Positions 1 to 9,222 of a stretch of 23,677 bases of DNA are shown piece after piece; the first letter of the stretch is position 1, and the number at the start of each line of letters is the position of its first letter. Under the pieces are notes generated by a model. The model did not search any database, had not been told where the DNA came from, and saw only the letters and a program-made list of their open reading frames with translations. Location: positions 1 through 23,677 of the IMG/VR virus record IMGVR_UViG_3300000547_000007; one strand, given 5' to 3'. The position numbers and the translations under genes are program-made. Origin of the DNA: a virus.

Positions 1-56
1 TAGAAGAATCAGACTATAATGATTTTGCATCACTTTTAAGTACATTTAATCAATAA
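1..56 (+). CDS. C-terminal end of an upstream virion-module gene (partial)
   Basis: The window opens inside a gene whose last 17 residues can be read from position 3 (EESDYNDFASLLSTFNQ) to a TAA at 54-56. The next gene starts 1 nt later, so it belongs to the same late operon. Its function cannot be told from this fragment. The tail DYNDFASLLST resembles GDFNSFASRMQT near the N-terminus of the giant protein at 1674-8228, which suggests a shared short virion motif. Confidence 0.7.
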   Translation, partial: EESDYNDFASLLSTFNQ

Positions 57-57
57 T

Positions 58-1674
58 ATGGCAAAGTCATACTTCAAGTATCAACAAAGGGACGCAGGAG
101 CTCAGATAGATTGGAACACAGTCGGACAGAGTGTTGTAAAAACACTTAATGACGTAGTAGAGGATCGTGAAAGAAGGAAGGCAGAGCTAGACCAGCTTTC
201 TGCTGACTTAGGTGAAGTTCTCCAAGAACAGCCTGCTGGAACTCATAAGGGTGCAAATGTTTTTGCACAGCAACACGCATCTCATGTGAAGGAGATGGCT
301 AGAATCTACAATGCTGCTCTAAAGAGTGGTAAGATGAGCCCAAAGGAGTTCAAGATGAGAATGCAGGCTCTAATGGATGGAACCAATCAAGTATTTGATG
401 TTGCACAGAAATACCAAACAGAGTATGACAAGTTCTTAGAAAGAACTAAGACTGGTGCTAACCAAGAGATTGAGCGTCACTTTGCTGAAAAAATGGAGGG
501 CTTTGCTAAGTTGAATGACATTGACTCATTCATTGACCCGACAAGTGGGCAGGTTTCATTAGGCAAGCTAGTTGAGGTAGATGGCCTAAAGACATTATCT
601 AAAAACCCAGGAGACGTTAAGAGTATTGTTCAGTTGAATAATATCATTAACCAAAAGTTTGACAGGTATGATCTTACCAAAGACTTAAAGAAAGAGGTTG
701 ATACGTTAGGGTCTTTCGTTAGAACAATCTCAGACGAGACCAATGGTACTATAGAAGAGCTTACTGATGTTACTGGTGGCGATGAATTTAAGGAACAAAG
801 AGAAAAGTTTCTAAAAGTAGAGAATGATGTTATATCATCTATAATGGCTAACCCATACAATGTATCATCTATACTTACTGAGAACCTAGTCAGAAACCCT
901 AACACTGGTGGATCATATAAGATAACAGAGAGCTTGGATGGTATCCCTGAAGGAGAGAGAAATGACTATATTTTAGTAACTGTAGATGGCAACGGCAGGA
1001 TTATGCCTGAGTACACTGAAGATCAAGAAGAAGATGTTAAGGAGGCTATCAGGGCTAAGTTTAGGTCAATGCTAGATAGCGAGATAGTATCTAAGAGAGG
1101 GTCTTTTAAACCCACTACAGAAGGGGGGCGAGGTGGCTTTGGCTTTGGAAGCGAGGATGAAAGCGTTAACGCATACTACAAGGCTACCAAAATAATATCA
1201 GATGGCCTCAATCAAGGCGATATGAGTGAAGAGGCTATTCAGACATGGAATGAGTATGATGATGATGGTGTATTAATAACTAAGGATAAAATCCCCTCAG
1301 AGGTTGATAGGCTTACTAGATATCTAGGTGTTCTTACTGGTCCAGAAGACCAAACGGTTAATATAGCTGGAGAGGCTGTGTCTGTTGACACTTTGCTTGA
1401 CATGATGCAAACTGGTAGGGACAAGGAGGAAGCAAAGAGAAAGATTCAATCACAAATTGATCAATTAAAATCTGCTGAGGATGATATATCTAAGGTTTTC
1501 TACCTAGAGAATAGCGGAAATCTCTCGAAGATGGAAGGTCCAGATGACTACAGAGAAAGATGGTCAGGGTGGAAGAAGGCAAAGTCATGGGGATCAAAGG
1601 TTGACCCAGAGATATTAGGTAAAATATGGAGCGGTGCTGCTATTCCTACACAAAAGAAAAAAATTAATTGGTAA
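58..1674 (+). CDS. Phage virion-module protein, 538 aa, unknown function
   Basis: This soluble, charged, mostly helical protein has no signal peptide or membrane segment. It is rich in Lys, Glu and Asp, with long predicted helices in residues 30-230 and a glycine-rich turn (GGRGGFGFGS) near residue 360. I recognise no enzymatic motif. It sits between a gene ending at 56 and the giant virion-type protein whose ATG overlaps its TAA by one base, so the three are probably translated from one late transcript. Position and size suit an internal, portal-proximal or ejected virion protein, but that is inference from context only. The start is the first ATG after the upstream stop; the leader has no GGAGG, as usual in Bacteroidota. 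Confidence 0.8.
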   Translation: MAKSYFKYQQRDAGAQIDWNTVGQSVVKTLNDVVEDRERRKAELDQLSADLGEVLQEQPAGTHKGANVFAQQHASHVKEMARIYNAALKSGKMSPKEFKMRMQALMDGTNQVFDVAQKYQTEYDKFLERTKTGANQEIERHFAEKMEGFAKLNDIDSFIDPTSGQVSLGKLVEVDGLKTLSKNPGDVKSIVQLNNIINQKFDRYDLTKDLKKEVDTLGSFVRTISDETNGTIEELTDVTGGDEFKEQREKFLKVENDVISSIMANPYNVSSILTENLVRNPNTGGSYKITESLDGIPEGERNDYILVTVDGNGRIMPEYTEDQEEDVKEAIRAKFRSMLDSEIVSKRGSFKPTTEGGRGGFGFGSEDESVNAYYKATKIISDGLNQGDMSEEAIQTWNEYDDDGVLITKDKIPSEVDRLTRYLGVLTGPEDQTVNIAGEAVSVDTLLDMMQTGRDKEEAKRKIQSQIDQLKSAEDDISKVFYLENSGNLSKMEGPDDYRERWSGWKKAKSWGSKVDPEILGKIWSGAAIPTQKKKINW

Positions 1675-4600
1675 TGGAAGAACTACAAAAATTATATAAT
1701 GCCCTAAGTAATGATTATGACTTAGGTGATTTTAATTCATTTGCATCTAGAATGCAAACTCCAGAACAAAGAAAAAGATTTTATGATGCCATATCTAATG
1801 AAGGGTTAGATTTAGGAGATTATAATGAATATGAGAATAGATTAAAAAAAAAAGATACAGTTGTCGATGGTACTTCTCCAATGGAGCCTATGGACTCTAC
1901 ATTGCCACAGGCAGAAGCAGATACTTTATTGGTGTCAGAAGAGCCACAAGAACCTAGCTCTCCAATAGATGCTATAATAAATTCTTTTACTGTAGATTTA
2001 GAAAACTTATCACCAGAGGAGCTAGCCCCATTTAAGGCTGATGAAAGTTTAAGAGAGAGGGCTGCCATTTTTGGCTCTGAAAGCTCGTTCTTTAATGAGC
2101 TATCTGATGAAGTAGCACAGTCAAAATACATACAGAGCAGAGCCGAGGAAACGGCTAAAGACATAGAGGATTTTTATGCAGATAAAATTAATAGCGAATT
2201 AAATGCCAACCCTGAGTATGCCAAAGAGATAAAAAATATACAAAAAAAATACTATGATGTTATTGAACAAAAAACTAGAGAATTAAGGAGTAAGGTATTT
2301 AATAAAGAAATAAGCTCTAAAGAGGCTAATGACTTTTTAAGGAAAATGAATGAAAGTGCTGAAGAAAGTATAGCACTAGAAAAATATACAAACCCTATTA
2401 CATCTAAACTATTAGATGAAACATTAAAAAAATATGAGGAAGAGTGGAAGGGTTCTTTAGATAAATTAAACGCAAGAACAGAAGCGTTAGTGGAACAAAT
2501 TGATGCCAATAGCTTCTGGAAGCCATTGAGAAATGTTGTGTTGAACAATTTATATGGAACATCTATGGCTACTCTAGGCGGTGCAACTGACGTTATATCT
2601 GATGTTTATAATTCAAATTTCAACCCAGACTACAAAGAATTAGAATACCAAACCACAATTGAATTAGCTAAAATTGCTGGGGTAGATATTCCTGAAAAAA
2701 TAAACTCAACACCAAGGCTTGAGATGTCTATAGATGATGTTAAAGAACTTGTGAAATTGAGGGAAGAGGTTAAAGATGTACTTGGCAAGGAGACATATAG
2801 AACATATTTTAAAGATAAGGAAAGAGATTTCTTTAGAAAAAACCCAGAAGAAAGAACAGCACTATCCGCAGTAGCAGCAGACTTTATGGATTCAGCACAA
2901 GCCTTTAAGGAAATGGCTGATGTTGTTGGTCTAACTACTAGAATACAGGACATAAACAGCGTTGGTGATTTTGGTGATTGGGCTTGGAATACGATAGTTC
3001 AGCTAGGTTCTCAAGTTGGATTGAACGCCGCAACTGGAGGTGGTTACTTGTTTGCCCAAGGAATGTCAGAAACGTATTATGGTGCACTAGAAAAGGCTGC
3101 CGAAGAGTACAAAGAGAAGACTGGAGAAGACTTAACCATGCAGGAGATTTTAGACTTATCTTCTGCGGAGATGGTTGGATCATCAGTGACCACAGGCATA
3201 CTAATGGGTATTTTAGAAAAATTTGGTTTAGATAAGATAGTAAAAAAGAATCCATTAGCCTTAAAAACATTAACAGAATCTGGTACTGAATTTTTTCAAG
3301 AATGGCTTCAGAAAATTGGTGAGAAGGTAGGATTAGACAGGAGCTTTAAAGATGTTGGAGAAGTCATAAGAGACCCAGAAAATCTTATCCAATCCCTAGA
3401 GGCTGCTGGGGCTGGTGCTTTTGGGGCTGGTGCTTTTGGGGCATTATCTAATCAAAGAAGAACAAGTGATGACTTGAAAATAAATACCGTAGCTGCCAAT
3501 GAAAGTTTAGCAGATAAGATAAGAAACAAGGTTGCCCGTAAACCTGAGGGTGGAAAATATAAGGTAGGAAATAGCTTTAAGACTAGAAAAGAAATCAATG
3601 ACATAATAGAGAACGCTACAACAGCCGCTGATTTAGAGTCTATTGTTGTCATGGATGATAAAGGTATTGAGGATAAATTAATAAGAAAATATAACCAGTT
3701 AACAGATGCCATTCAAGAGCAAAAAACAAGAGATATACCTGATGCTGAACGAGCCGAAGGTGCACCAGAAGTGGAAGAAGAAGTACGGGAGCCTTCTATC
3801 CAAGAAAAAAGGCAAGAAATAGAGCAAAGAAGACAGGAAGAACTAGAGCCAGTAAGGACTGCAATAGCTACTTCAGAGCAGACTGGAGAATCTCCAGTCG
3901 TTGATGGTGAGCTTGTAAATGATGAAACATTAAGTAATATTAATGCGAAGTACGATGCAGAGCTAGACGCATTACAAGAAACAAGGCCTCGTGAAGAGGC
4001 TTCTAAGGTGTCGGACGCATTAGGTTCTACTGTCTTTGTTGATGATAAGAAAGGAACTCTTAAGATAGATGAGACAGAGGGGGCTGGTAAGAAGGTAATA
4101 TTTGAGTCTGAAGATGGAACTCAAATCAGGGACATTGGGGATATAGATGTTATTGGCAACAGACCAATAGGTGACTTCAATCTAAAACAAGAGATAGGAA
4201 CTACTCAAGAACAGGCAGCTCCCCGTGCTGAAGGGGAAACCGTTATCAACACAGAGGGAGATGTTGTCACCTCTCCAGAAGGAGTTCAAGAAGGACCTCA
4301 AAGGCCAGCCACTTTTCTTAGAGAAAGAAGAGATGGAACCATTGTAGTAATAGATGAAAGAGGGCTACAGAGATCTGTAAAGGGCGAAAAAGCCCAGCAG
4401 TTCAAGATGAGATTCCCTAATGCCAAAAAGGGAGATCAAGTTAGATTCCAACTTCCAAAGTTTGAAGTTTCTAAAGAGGGAAAGGGTGACCCATCAATAT
4501 CTGTTAGGAATAAAGTAATACAGGAGGCTGCTGAAAAATTAAAAAACGGAGAAATATCTAATGAAGAATATAGAGCGACTGTCTCAGAAAATTCTCCAAT

Positions 4601-7600
4601 AACCCCTATTACGAGGTTCTTTGAGCCAGCTACTGACCAGCAAATGGAAAGGGCATTAGGGGGGAAAGCTGATAAATTAAATGATGAAATTGAAGCAGGG
4701 ACAATTGTCGGGTCTAGGTTAGATATACCCGCATATAAGAATAATAATACATGGGTTGTTTCTATTCACGATGGTAATACTGCTGGTGGCAAGGTATTGT
4801 CTTATAGAAATGTTGCAAAACTAAAGAATGTAAATTTTGGAACATTCCCTAAAGCAGCGTTAAATATTGCTGCTGGAAAGCCTAAAACCACCATAGCTAG
4901 AATGTTTGGTGAGTGGGTTCCGTATAAAGGGAAGACAAGTGAAGAAAGAGCAAAGGCTGCTAAAGATGAATTAAAAGACATCGTAAATAGCGATAGATGG
5001 GTACAGGTTGGTATGAACCCATTTAGGCATTCATACTTCTATGACAGAAGCAAGGATATGGGGCGTCCTATAAACTCTGCATCTGAGGTTGTTCAAATAG
5101 GTGGGTTAGTATACGCCAAAGACCCTGTTTACGGAAATTGGACAGATGAATCTTTTATTGTGAAAGGTCTTTTCGATTCAAAAGGAGAGCCTGTTAGGTT
5201 TCAGTTATCTGAAGACTTAGAGACTAAACCACAGGATGTGGGTAAGCTTAAAACCCTAGCTAGACAGCAACGTGCCAAGACTGAGCCTAAGAAAACATTA
5301 GAGTCTTCAAAGGACTTTGATATATTTACTACTAGGAATAATATCCAAATGAGTAGAGGCCTGAAGGGTGTTGTGAGAAACATAAAAGGGCTTAGAAGTA
5401 TTAACCTTGAGAACGTAAAGGTTCCTCTTTTAAAGGACCCAGTAAGTCTTGTTATAGGCAATCCTAACGTTGGCATTTCTATGGGAGAGCTTCTCAATTA
5501 CTACAGAAGGTCATTGCTATCTGCTAAGAAGTTTTTTACAAAAGACCTGTTCAGAGCTGGAGAACTTAAGGATGCATTTATAGCTAAACAAGCAAGCATT
5601 GTTGAGCAGAACATCTCTAGGCTTAATAGGAAGATGAAAGAAATCAAATCGACAGCAGAAGATTTAGTTGAGCTAGATTTATTCATGAGGGGTCTTCCTA
5701 ATAAACTAAATGAAGCCTTAGTCCCGTTAGCAACTGAGATGAGAAGTCAAATTGACAAGCTATCCGAAACTCTTATTGCTAATGGATGGGTTGCTGAGTC
5801 AAGAGAGTATGTGATAGAGGAAATATCCAATGATTCAGGAGAGTATTTTGCTATTGACACTGGAACTGGTAACAGAGTTAAGCTAAGTCAAGCTCAAATA
5901 AATCAGCTAGAAAGTAATGGTAAGGCTCCAATAGAGGGTGAGACTGTTAACATACTTAGCTCTGTAAAAGATAACCTAGGCGAGTATCTAACTAGAAGCT
6001 ATAAGATTTTTGATGACAAGAATTGGAGAGACAAGGTAGGTACAGTTATAGTTCAAAGAGCTAAAAACCTATACAGAGAACAACTAAGGTCTGTAGCAGA
6101 AAGGGTTCAGCCTAGAGCCACTAAGGACAGAATGAGATCTGAACTTTTGTCACAATACACAAATGATGATGGTACCATCAGAGAGCAAGAATTAACTCAG
6201 GCTGTAGAAAATGAATACTCTAAGCTAACTCCATCTCAGATATCTGAGGAAATCAACACCACCTTAGAGAGAATGGTGGATAACAAGATTGACGAAATTT
6301 TAGGAACTAGCGAGGAGAAGTCTTTCATGAAGAAAGGGAAGATGGGTTCAAAGGACTTATCTATACTTAAAGAAAGAAAGGACATACCTCTTGAGATAAG
6401 AATGTTGATGGGAGAATACACTGACCCATTACAGAACTATGCTAGAACTATATTGAAACAGGCTTCACTTGTTGCTAACCAAAGATTCTTAGAAACATCT
6501 AGACAGATGGGGATGGGTAAATTCTTCTTTGAGCCTGGCCAACCTAGACCTCGTGGATTTGACTTTCAAATCGCAGCAGAGGGGTCTGAGACAATGTCTC
6601 CTCTAAATGGTCTATACACCACTAAAGAGATATTTGAGCAGTTTAGCCAAGCCGCTGACAGTATGCCTAAATGGCTTGAGCCTTGGATGAAGACAATATC
6701 TGTGGTAAAGTGGATGAAGACTATAGGTAGTTTTACCACACACATAAAGAACTTTACTGGTAACTTTGGCTTTATGGCGGCAAATGGACACTGGGATCTT
6801 AGAGAGATGGGTGGTGCTTACAAGATAATTAAGAATGATTTATTGAGCAAAACAGATGTTGAACTCAATGAGATGATGAACGAATACATTGAAGCTGGAC
6901 TTGTTAAGCAAAGTGCTGGACTTAATGAGATAAGAGCAATGTTCAAGGATGCCAATTTTGATGAGGCTACTGAAAGAATATTGTCAAAAAAACCTAGCAA
7001 ACTAGGCAAGGTTAAGAAGTTTTTAGAGGATCTTTATGGCTCTACTGATGATATGTTTAAAATCGTAGCCTATGAGAATGAGATGTCTAGATACTCTAGA
7101 GCAATATATGGAAAGGACAAATCTCAGCTCACAGAGGCAGAGAGGTCTTCTTTAAAGGAAGAGGTTGCTGATATTGTTAAGAATACATACCCTACATACA
7201 GTAGAGTACCAGAGCTTATCCAAATGATTAGGAGATTTCCTGCTGTCGGAAACTTTGTTTCGTTTCAGGCTGAGTCATGGAGGACTGCATATAATATAAT
7301 CAACATAGCGTCTAAGGAAATTAAGTCAGACAACCCTGCTATAAAAAAGATTGGATTTCAAAGACTAGCGGGTGTTGTGGCTTATACTTCAATTAAAGAT
7401 GCCATCGTTAGTTACTCATCATATAGTGCTGGGATGGGACTTTCTGGTTTGCTTGGAGCACTATTTGATGATGACGAGGAAAAAGAGAAGGATAGGGCAC
7501 TAAGAAGATACGTTGCTGACTGGTCTAAAAACTCTGACTTGGTTATTCTTGAATCAAAGGATGGTAATTTAAGGTATATAGACGTGTCCGCATCTGACCC

Positions 7601-8228
7601 ATTTGGAGGAATAGCAAAGGTGTTTAACGCATTCGCCAATGGAGAAGACATAATGGACTCTACATTAGACGGGCTTTATGCAGCTATAGAACCATTTATA
7701 GGTACTGATATAGCTACCAATACATTCTTGCAGATTAAAAACAATGACAATGGGTATGGAGGAAGGATATATAATCCAGAGGATCCTAGTGCATTTAATA
7801 AAGCTCTTCAGAAGGTTATAAAAACATTCCAGCCTGGCACGGCAGCATCTGTCAGAAGGTTCATTGATGCTGAGAACAAGCTAGAGGAAGCTTCTGCTCA
7901 ATTACTTGGATTAAGGACTTACACTAATGACTTAAACCAATCATTTACGTTTAAACTAACTGGTGAAGATGGTTATAGACAAAGGATAAGGGATGCTAAG
8001 TCATTGTCTAGAGAAAGGTATGACAAGAACGCGACACTACCAGAGGTTCTAGAGGGAGAGGAAAGAAAGAAACAAGCATTAAAACTTGTATACGCTGACC
8101 TGACTGAAGACTTTGTTGCGGCAATAAAGCTTGGTGTTAGTCCTCTGGAGCTAATTAAGAAAATGAAGGACTTAGGACTTTCTAGGGAAGATATAGTTAA
8201 TGTTATAGTTAGCTCTTCTGAAGACTAG
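1674..8228 (+). CDS. Giant virion-associated polyvalent protein, 2184 aa
   Basis: The ATG at 1674 overlaps the upstream TAA; an in-frame TTG at 1668 is less likely. Seen in order: two tandem copies of a short motif (SNDYDLGDFNSFASRM at 12-27 and SNEGLDLGDYNEYENRL at 41-57); charged coiled-coil stretches; a hydrophobic Gly/Ala-rich region around residues 430-595 ending in AGAGAFGAGAFGAL; an acidic linker; then a globular stretch (about 980-1180) containing GMNPFRHSYFYDR and bracketed by two VRFQL strings near residues 923 and 1174; and a long helical C-terminal half with FPAVGNFVSFQ near residue 1855. The globular stretch and the C-terminal helices resemble modules of large polyvalent proteins of phages and conjugative elements, which are packaged and delivered with DNA. 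The hydrophobic region could insert in a membrane during ejection. I see no lysozyme or transglycosylase motif. Virion association is likely; the exact activity is unknown. Confidence 0.85.
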   Translation: MEELQKLYNALSNDYDLGDFNSFASRMQTPEQRKRFYDAISNEGLDLGDYNEYENRLKKKDTVVDGTSPMEPMDSTLPQAEADTLLVSEEPQEPSSPIDAIINSFTVDLENLSPEELAPFKADESLRERAAIFGSESSFFNELSDEVAQSKYIQSRAEETAKDIEDFYADKINSELNANPEYAKEIKNIQKKYYDVIEQKTRELRSKVFNKEISSKEANDFLRKMNESAEESIALEKYTNPITSKLLDETLKKYEEEWKGSLDKLNARTEALVEQIDANSFWKPLRNVVLNNLYGTSMATLGGATDVISDVYNSNFNPDYKELEYQTTIELAKIAGVDIPEKINSTPRLEMSIDDVKELVKLREEVKDVLGKETYRTYFKDKERDFFRKNPEERTALSAVAADFMDSAQAFKEMADVVGLTTRIQDINSVGDFGDWAWNTIVQLGSQVGLNAATGGGYLFAQGMSETYYGALEKAAEEYKEKTGEDLTMQEILDLSSAEMVGSSVTTGILMGILEKFGLDKIVKKNPLALKTLTESGTEFFQEWLQKIGEKVGLDRSFKDVGEVIRDPENLIQSLEAAGAGAFGAGAFGALSNQRRTSDDLKINTVAANESLADKIRNKVARKPEGGKYKVGNSFKTRKEINDIIENATTAADLESIVVMDDKGIEDKLIRKYNQLTDAIQEQKTRDIPDAERAEGAPEVEEEVREPSIQEKRQEIEQRRQEELEPVRTAIATSEQTGESPVVDGELVNDETLSNINAKYDAELDALQETRPREEASKVSDALGSTVFVDDKKGTLKIDETEGAGKKVIFESEDGTQIRDIGDIDVIGNRPIGDFNLKQEIGTTQEQAAPRAEGETVINTEGDVVTSPEGVQEGPQRPATFLRERRDGTIVVIDERGLQRSVKGEKAQQFKMRFPNAKKGDQVRFQLPKFEVSKEGKGDPSISVRNKVIQEAAEKLKNGEISNEEYRATVSENSPITPITRFFEPATDQQMERALGGKADKLNDEIEAGTIVGSRLDIPAYKNNNTWVVSIHDGNTAGGKVLSYRNVAKLKNVNFGTFPKAALNIAAGKPKTTIARMFGEWVPYKGKTSEERAKAAKDELKDIVNSDRWVQVGMNPFRHSYFYDRSKDMGRPINSASEVVQIGGLVYAKDPVYGNWTDESFIVKGLFDSKGEPVRFQLSEDLETKPQDVGKLKTLARQQRAKTEPKKTLESSKDFDIFTTRNNIQMSRGLKGVVRNIKGLRSINLENVKVPLLKDPVSLVIGNPNVGISMGELLNYYRRSLLSAKKFFTKDLFRAGELKDAFIAKQASIVEQNISRLNRKMKEIKSTAEDLVELDLFMRGLPNKLNEALVPLATEMRSQIDKLSETLIANGWVAESREYVIEEISNDSGEYFAIDTGTGNRVKLSQAQINQLESNGKAPIEGETVNILSSVKDNLGEYLTRSYKIFDDKNWRDKVGTVIVQRAKNLYREQLRSVAERVQPRATKDRMRSELLSQYTNDDGTIREQELTQAVENEYSKLTPSQISEEINTTLERMVDNKIDEILGTSEEKSFMKKGKMGSKDLSILKERKDIPLEIRMLMGEYTDPLQNYARTILKQASLVANQRFLETSRQMGMGKFFFEPGQPRPRGFDFQIAAEGSETMSPLNGLYTTKEIFEQFSQAADSMPKWLEPWMKTISVVKWMKTIGSFTTHIKNFTGNFGFMAANGHWDLREMGGAYKIIKNDLLSKTDVELNEMMNEYIEAGLVKQSAGLNEIRAMFKDANFDEATERILSKKPSKLGKVKKFLEDLYGSTDDMFKIVAYENEMSRYSRAIYGKDKSQLTEAERSSLKEEVADIVKNTYPTYSRVPELIQMIRRFPAVGNFVSFQAESWRTAYNIINIASKEIKSDNPAIKKIGFQRLAGVVAYTSIKDAIVSYSSYSAGMGLSGLLGALFDDDEEKEKDRALRRYVADWSKNSDLVILESKDGNLRYIDVSASDPFGGIAKVFNAFANGEDIMDSTLDGLYAAIEPFIGTDIATNTFLQIKNNDNGYGGRIYNPEDPSAFNKALQKVIKTFQPGTAASVRRFIDAENKLEEASAQLLGLRTYTNDLNQSFTFKLTGEDGYRQRIRDAKSLSRERYDKNATLPEVLEGEERKKQALKLVYADLTEDFVAAIKLGVSPLELIKKMKDLGLSREDIVNVIVSSSED
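3408..3442 (+). repeat. 15-bp tandem repeat inside the giant virion gene
   Basis: The unit GGGGCTGGTGCTTTT occurs twice without change (3408-3422 and 3423-3437), followed by GGGGC. It encodes the repeated GAGAF pentapeptide of the Gly/Ala-rich segment. It is in frame, so slippage would change protein length by five residues. Confidence 0.85.
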
Positions 8229-8587
8229 TAAATCACCTTATTACGAGGGTAGGAAATAAACAGCCTGCCCTCCTTATGATAAATACGTCCCTCTGAGTTT
8301 TTAAGCTTGATGTACGCTAGGCCATCGTCAAAGGCCCAGATGATTATTGGATTCATCATCTTGTTAGCAACCTTTACCGCCTTGTCTGCCAGTACTTCTA
8401 GTTGATTTGATATATTATCATACACACAAATAACCTGTGCGTAGGCAATGACCTCTCCGTCCTTGTCATAGATTCTGTAGTCTACGTCAGTTGGGGATAG
8501 CCTCTTGAATGATCCACCGAAACTTTCAGTGAACTTAGAGATAGCTTTGTTCTGTCTTGGTTTATCATCCTCACCATTAAATATCAT
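8225..8587 (-). CDS. Small PD-(D/E)XK-like protein with degenerate active site, 120 aa
   Basis: The ATG at 8587 forms an ATGA overlap with the upstream gene's TGA; an in-frame TTG at 8596 is a less likely start. The order helix, strand VDYRIYDKDG, strand EVIAYAQVICV, helix NQLEVLADKAVKVANKM, strand NPIIIWAF resembles the core of small PD-(D/E)XK nucleases. However, the E-x-K position reads Q51-V52-I53; only an acidic residue near D36 remains. It may therefore be an inactive nuclease-fold DNA-binding protein. It is the last gene of the minus-strand operon, and its stop overlaps that of the late gene on the other strand. Fold assignment is tentative; that the gene is real is fairly certain. Confidence 0.7.
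   Translation of the reverse strand: MIFNGEDDKPRQNKAISKFTESFGGSFKRLSPTDVDYRIYDKDGEVIAYAQVICVYDNISNQLEVLADKAVKVANKMMNPIIIWAFDDGLAYIKLKNSEGRIYHKEGRLFISYPRNKVIY
8245..8272 (+). terminator. Possible terminator hairpin after the late operon
   Basis: GAGGGTAGG (8245-8253) and CCTGCCCTC (8264-8272) can form a 9-bp stem with one G-U pair in the plus-strand transcript, around a 10-nt loop, 16 nt past the stop of the giant virion gene. The minus transcript would have a C-A mismatch instead, so the structure favours plus-strand transcripts. No U-tract follows, so intrinsic termination is uncertain. It lies within the end of the opposing CDS. Confidence 0.35.
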
Positions 8588-9222
8588 TCCTCCCAAATAA
8601 CATTTTTAAACTTTTCTGGTGATAGATTGAAGTAGTCAGTCCTCCATTTCGTTTGCTCAAAAAAATCTAGGTTATACCACCTGCTCCTTATTGACCAAAG
8701 TTCATCAGCAACGTCATCCCAGTCTTTAGAGAGAACAAACTCCTCTAACTCTTGTCTCTTCTCATCTACTCTATTGAAGTCAAAGTCATCCCACTCATAG
8801 TGGAAAACTTCAAATACCCTGTCCTCCGATACATAGTCTATAGATATGTCAATCCCCCACTTGGGCTTCATCTTTATTAACTTATAAAGTATGGGGTTAT
8901 CTTTTGCGTGTTTTATTAGCTGATCTTTAGCATCTCCTAAAAACCCCTTTCTCTCAAATAGATCAGAATGATTTATGTGAGCTCCACTCTTTTTATCCCA
9001 AACAAACCAATCCTGCCTCATGCAGTCCTCTACCCTTCTGTCTATTTTCTTGAACTCGCTGTTGGGTATGAATGCCTGTTCTGCCTTTGTAAGGTGGTAT
9101 CCGTTCTGATCGAACAAGTCAACAGAATGCTTGTCCTTTAATACTTCATCATCCATTGTAGGGGCTGTGAAGTATCCGTTCTTATGAAATGTGTTATTAG
9201 TTATCTTCACCCCTGAGCTCAT
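8584..9222 (-). CDS. Hypothetical phage protein, 212 aa
   Basis: This acidic, aromatic-rich soluble protein is unknown to me. Its C-terminal third is dense in Trp and Asp (WDDFDFNRVDEKRQELEEFV and further WDD/WS elements), and the N-terminal part has HLTKAEQAFIPNSEFKKID. There is no signal peptide, membrane helix or metal-binding pattern. It overlaps the DUF3310 gene upstream by 26 bp and is followed by the degenerate nuclease-like gene through an ATGA, so all three are co-translated. The two neighbours are typical of phage early regions. Confidence 0.75.
   Translation of the reverse strand: MSSGVKITNNTFHKNGYFTAPTMDDEVLKDKHSVDLFDQNGYHLTKAEQAFIPNSEFKKIDRRVEDCMRQDWFVWDKKSGAHINHSDLFERKGFLGDAKDQLIKHAKDNPILYKLIKMKPKWGIDISIDYVSEDRVFEVFHYEWDDFDFNRVDEKRQELEEFVLSKDWDDVADELWSIRSRWYNLDFFEQTKWRTDYFNLSPEKFKNVIWEE

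Noticed and set aside
2938-3270. Overlapping frames of 85-110 codons on both strands within the giant virion gene
   Set aside because: They have skewed composition typical of shadow frames, no leader, and lie in well-formed coding sequence of the 2184-aa protein.
1674-8228. Lytic transglycosylase or peptidase domain in the giant protein
   Set aside because: I looked for the catalytic-Glu (ESxxxP) pattern, NlpC/P60 Cys-His and HExxH motifs and found none that fit.
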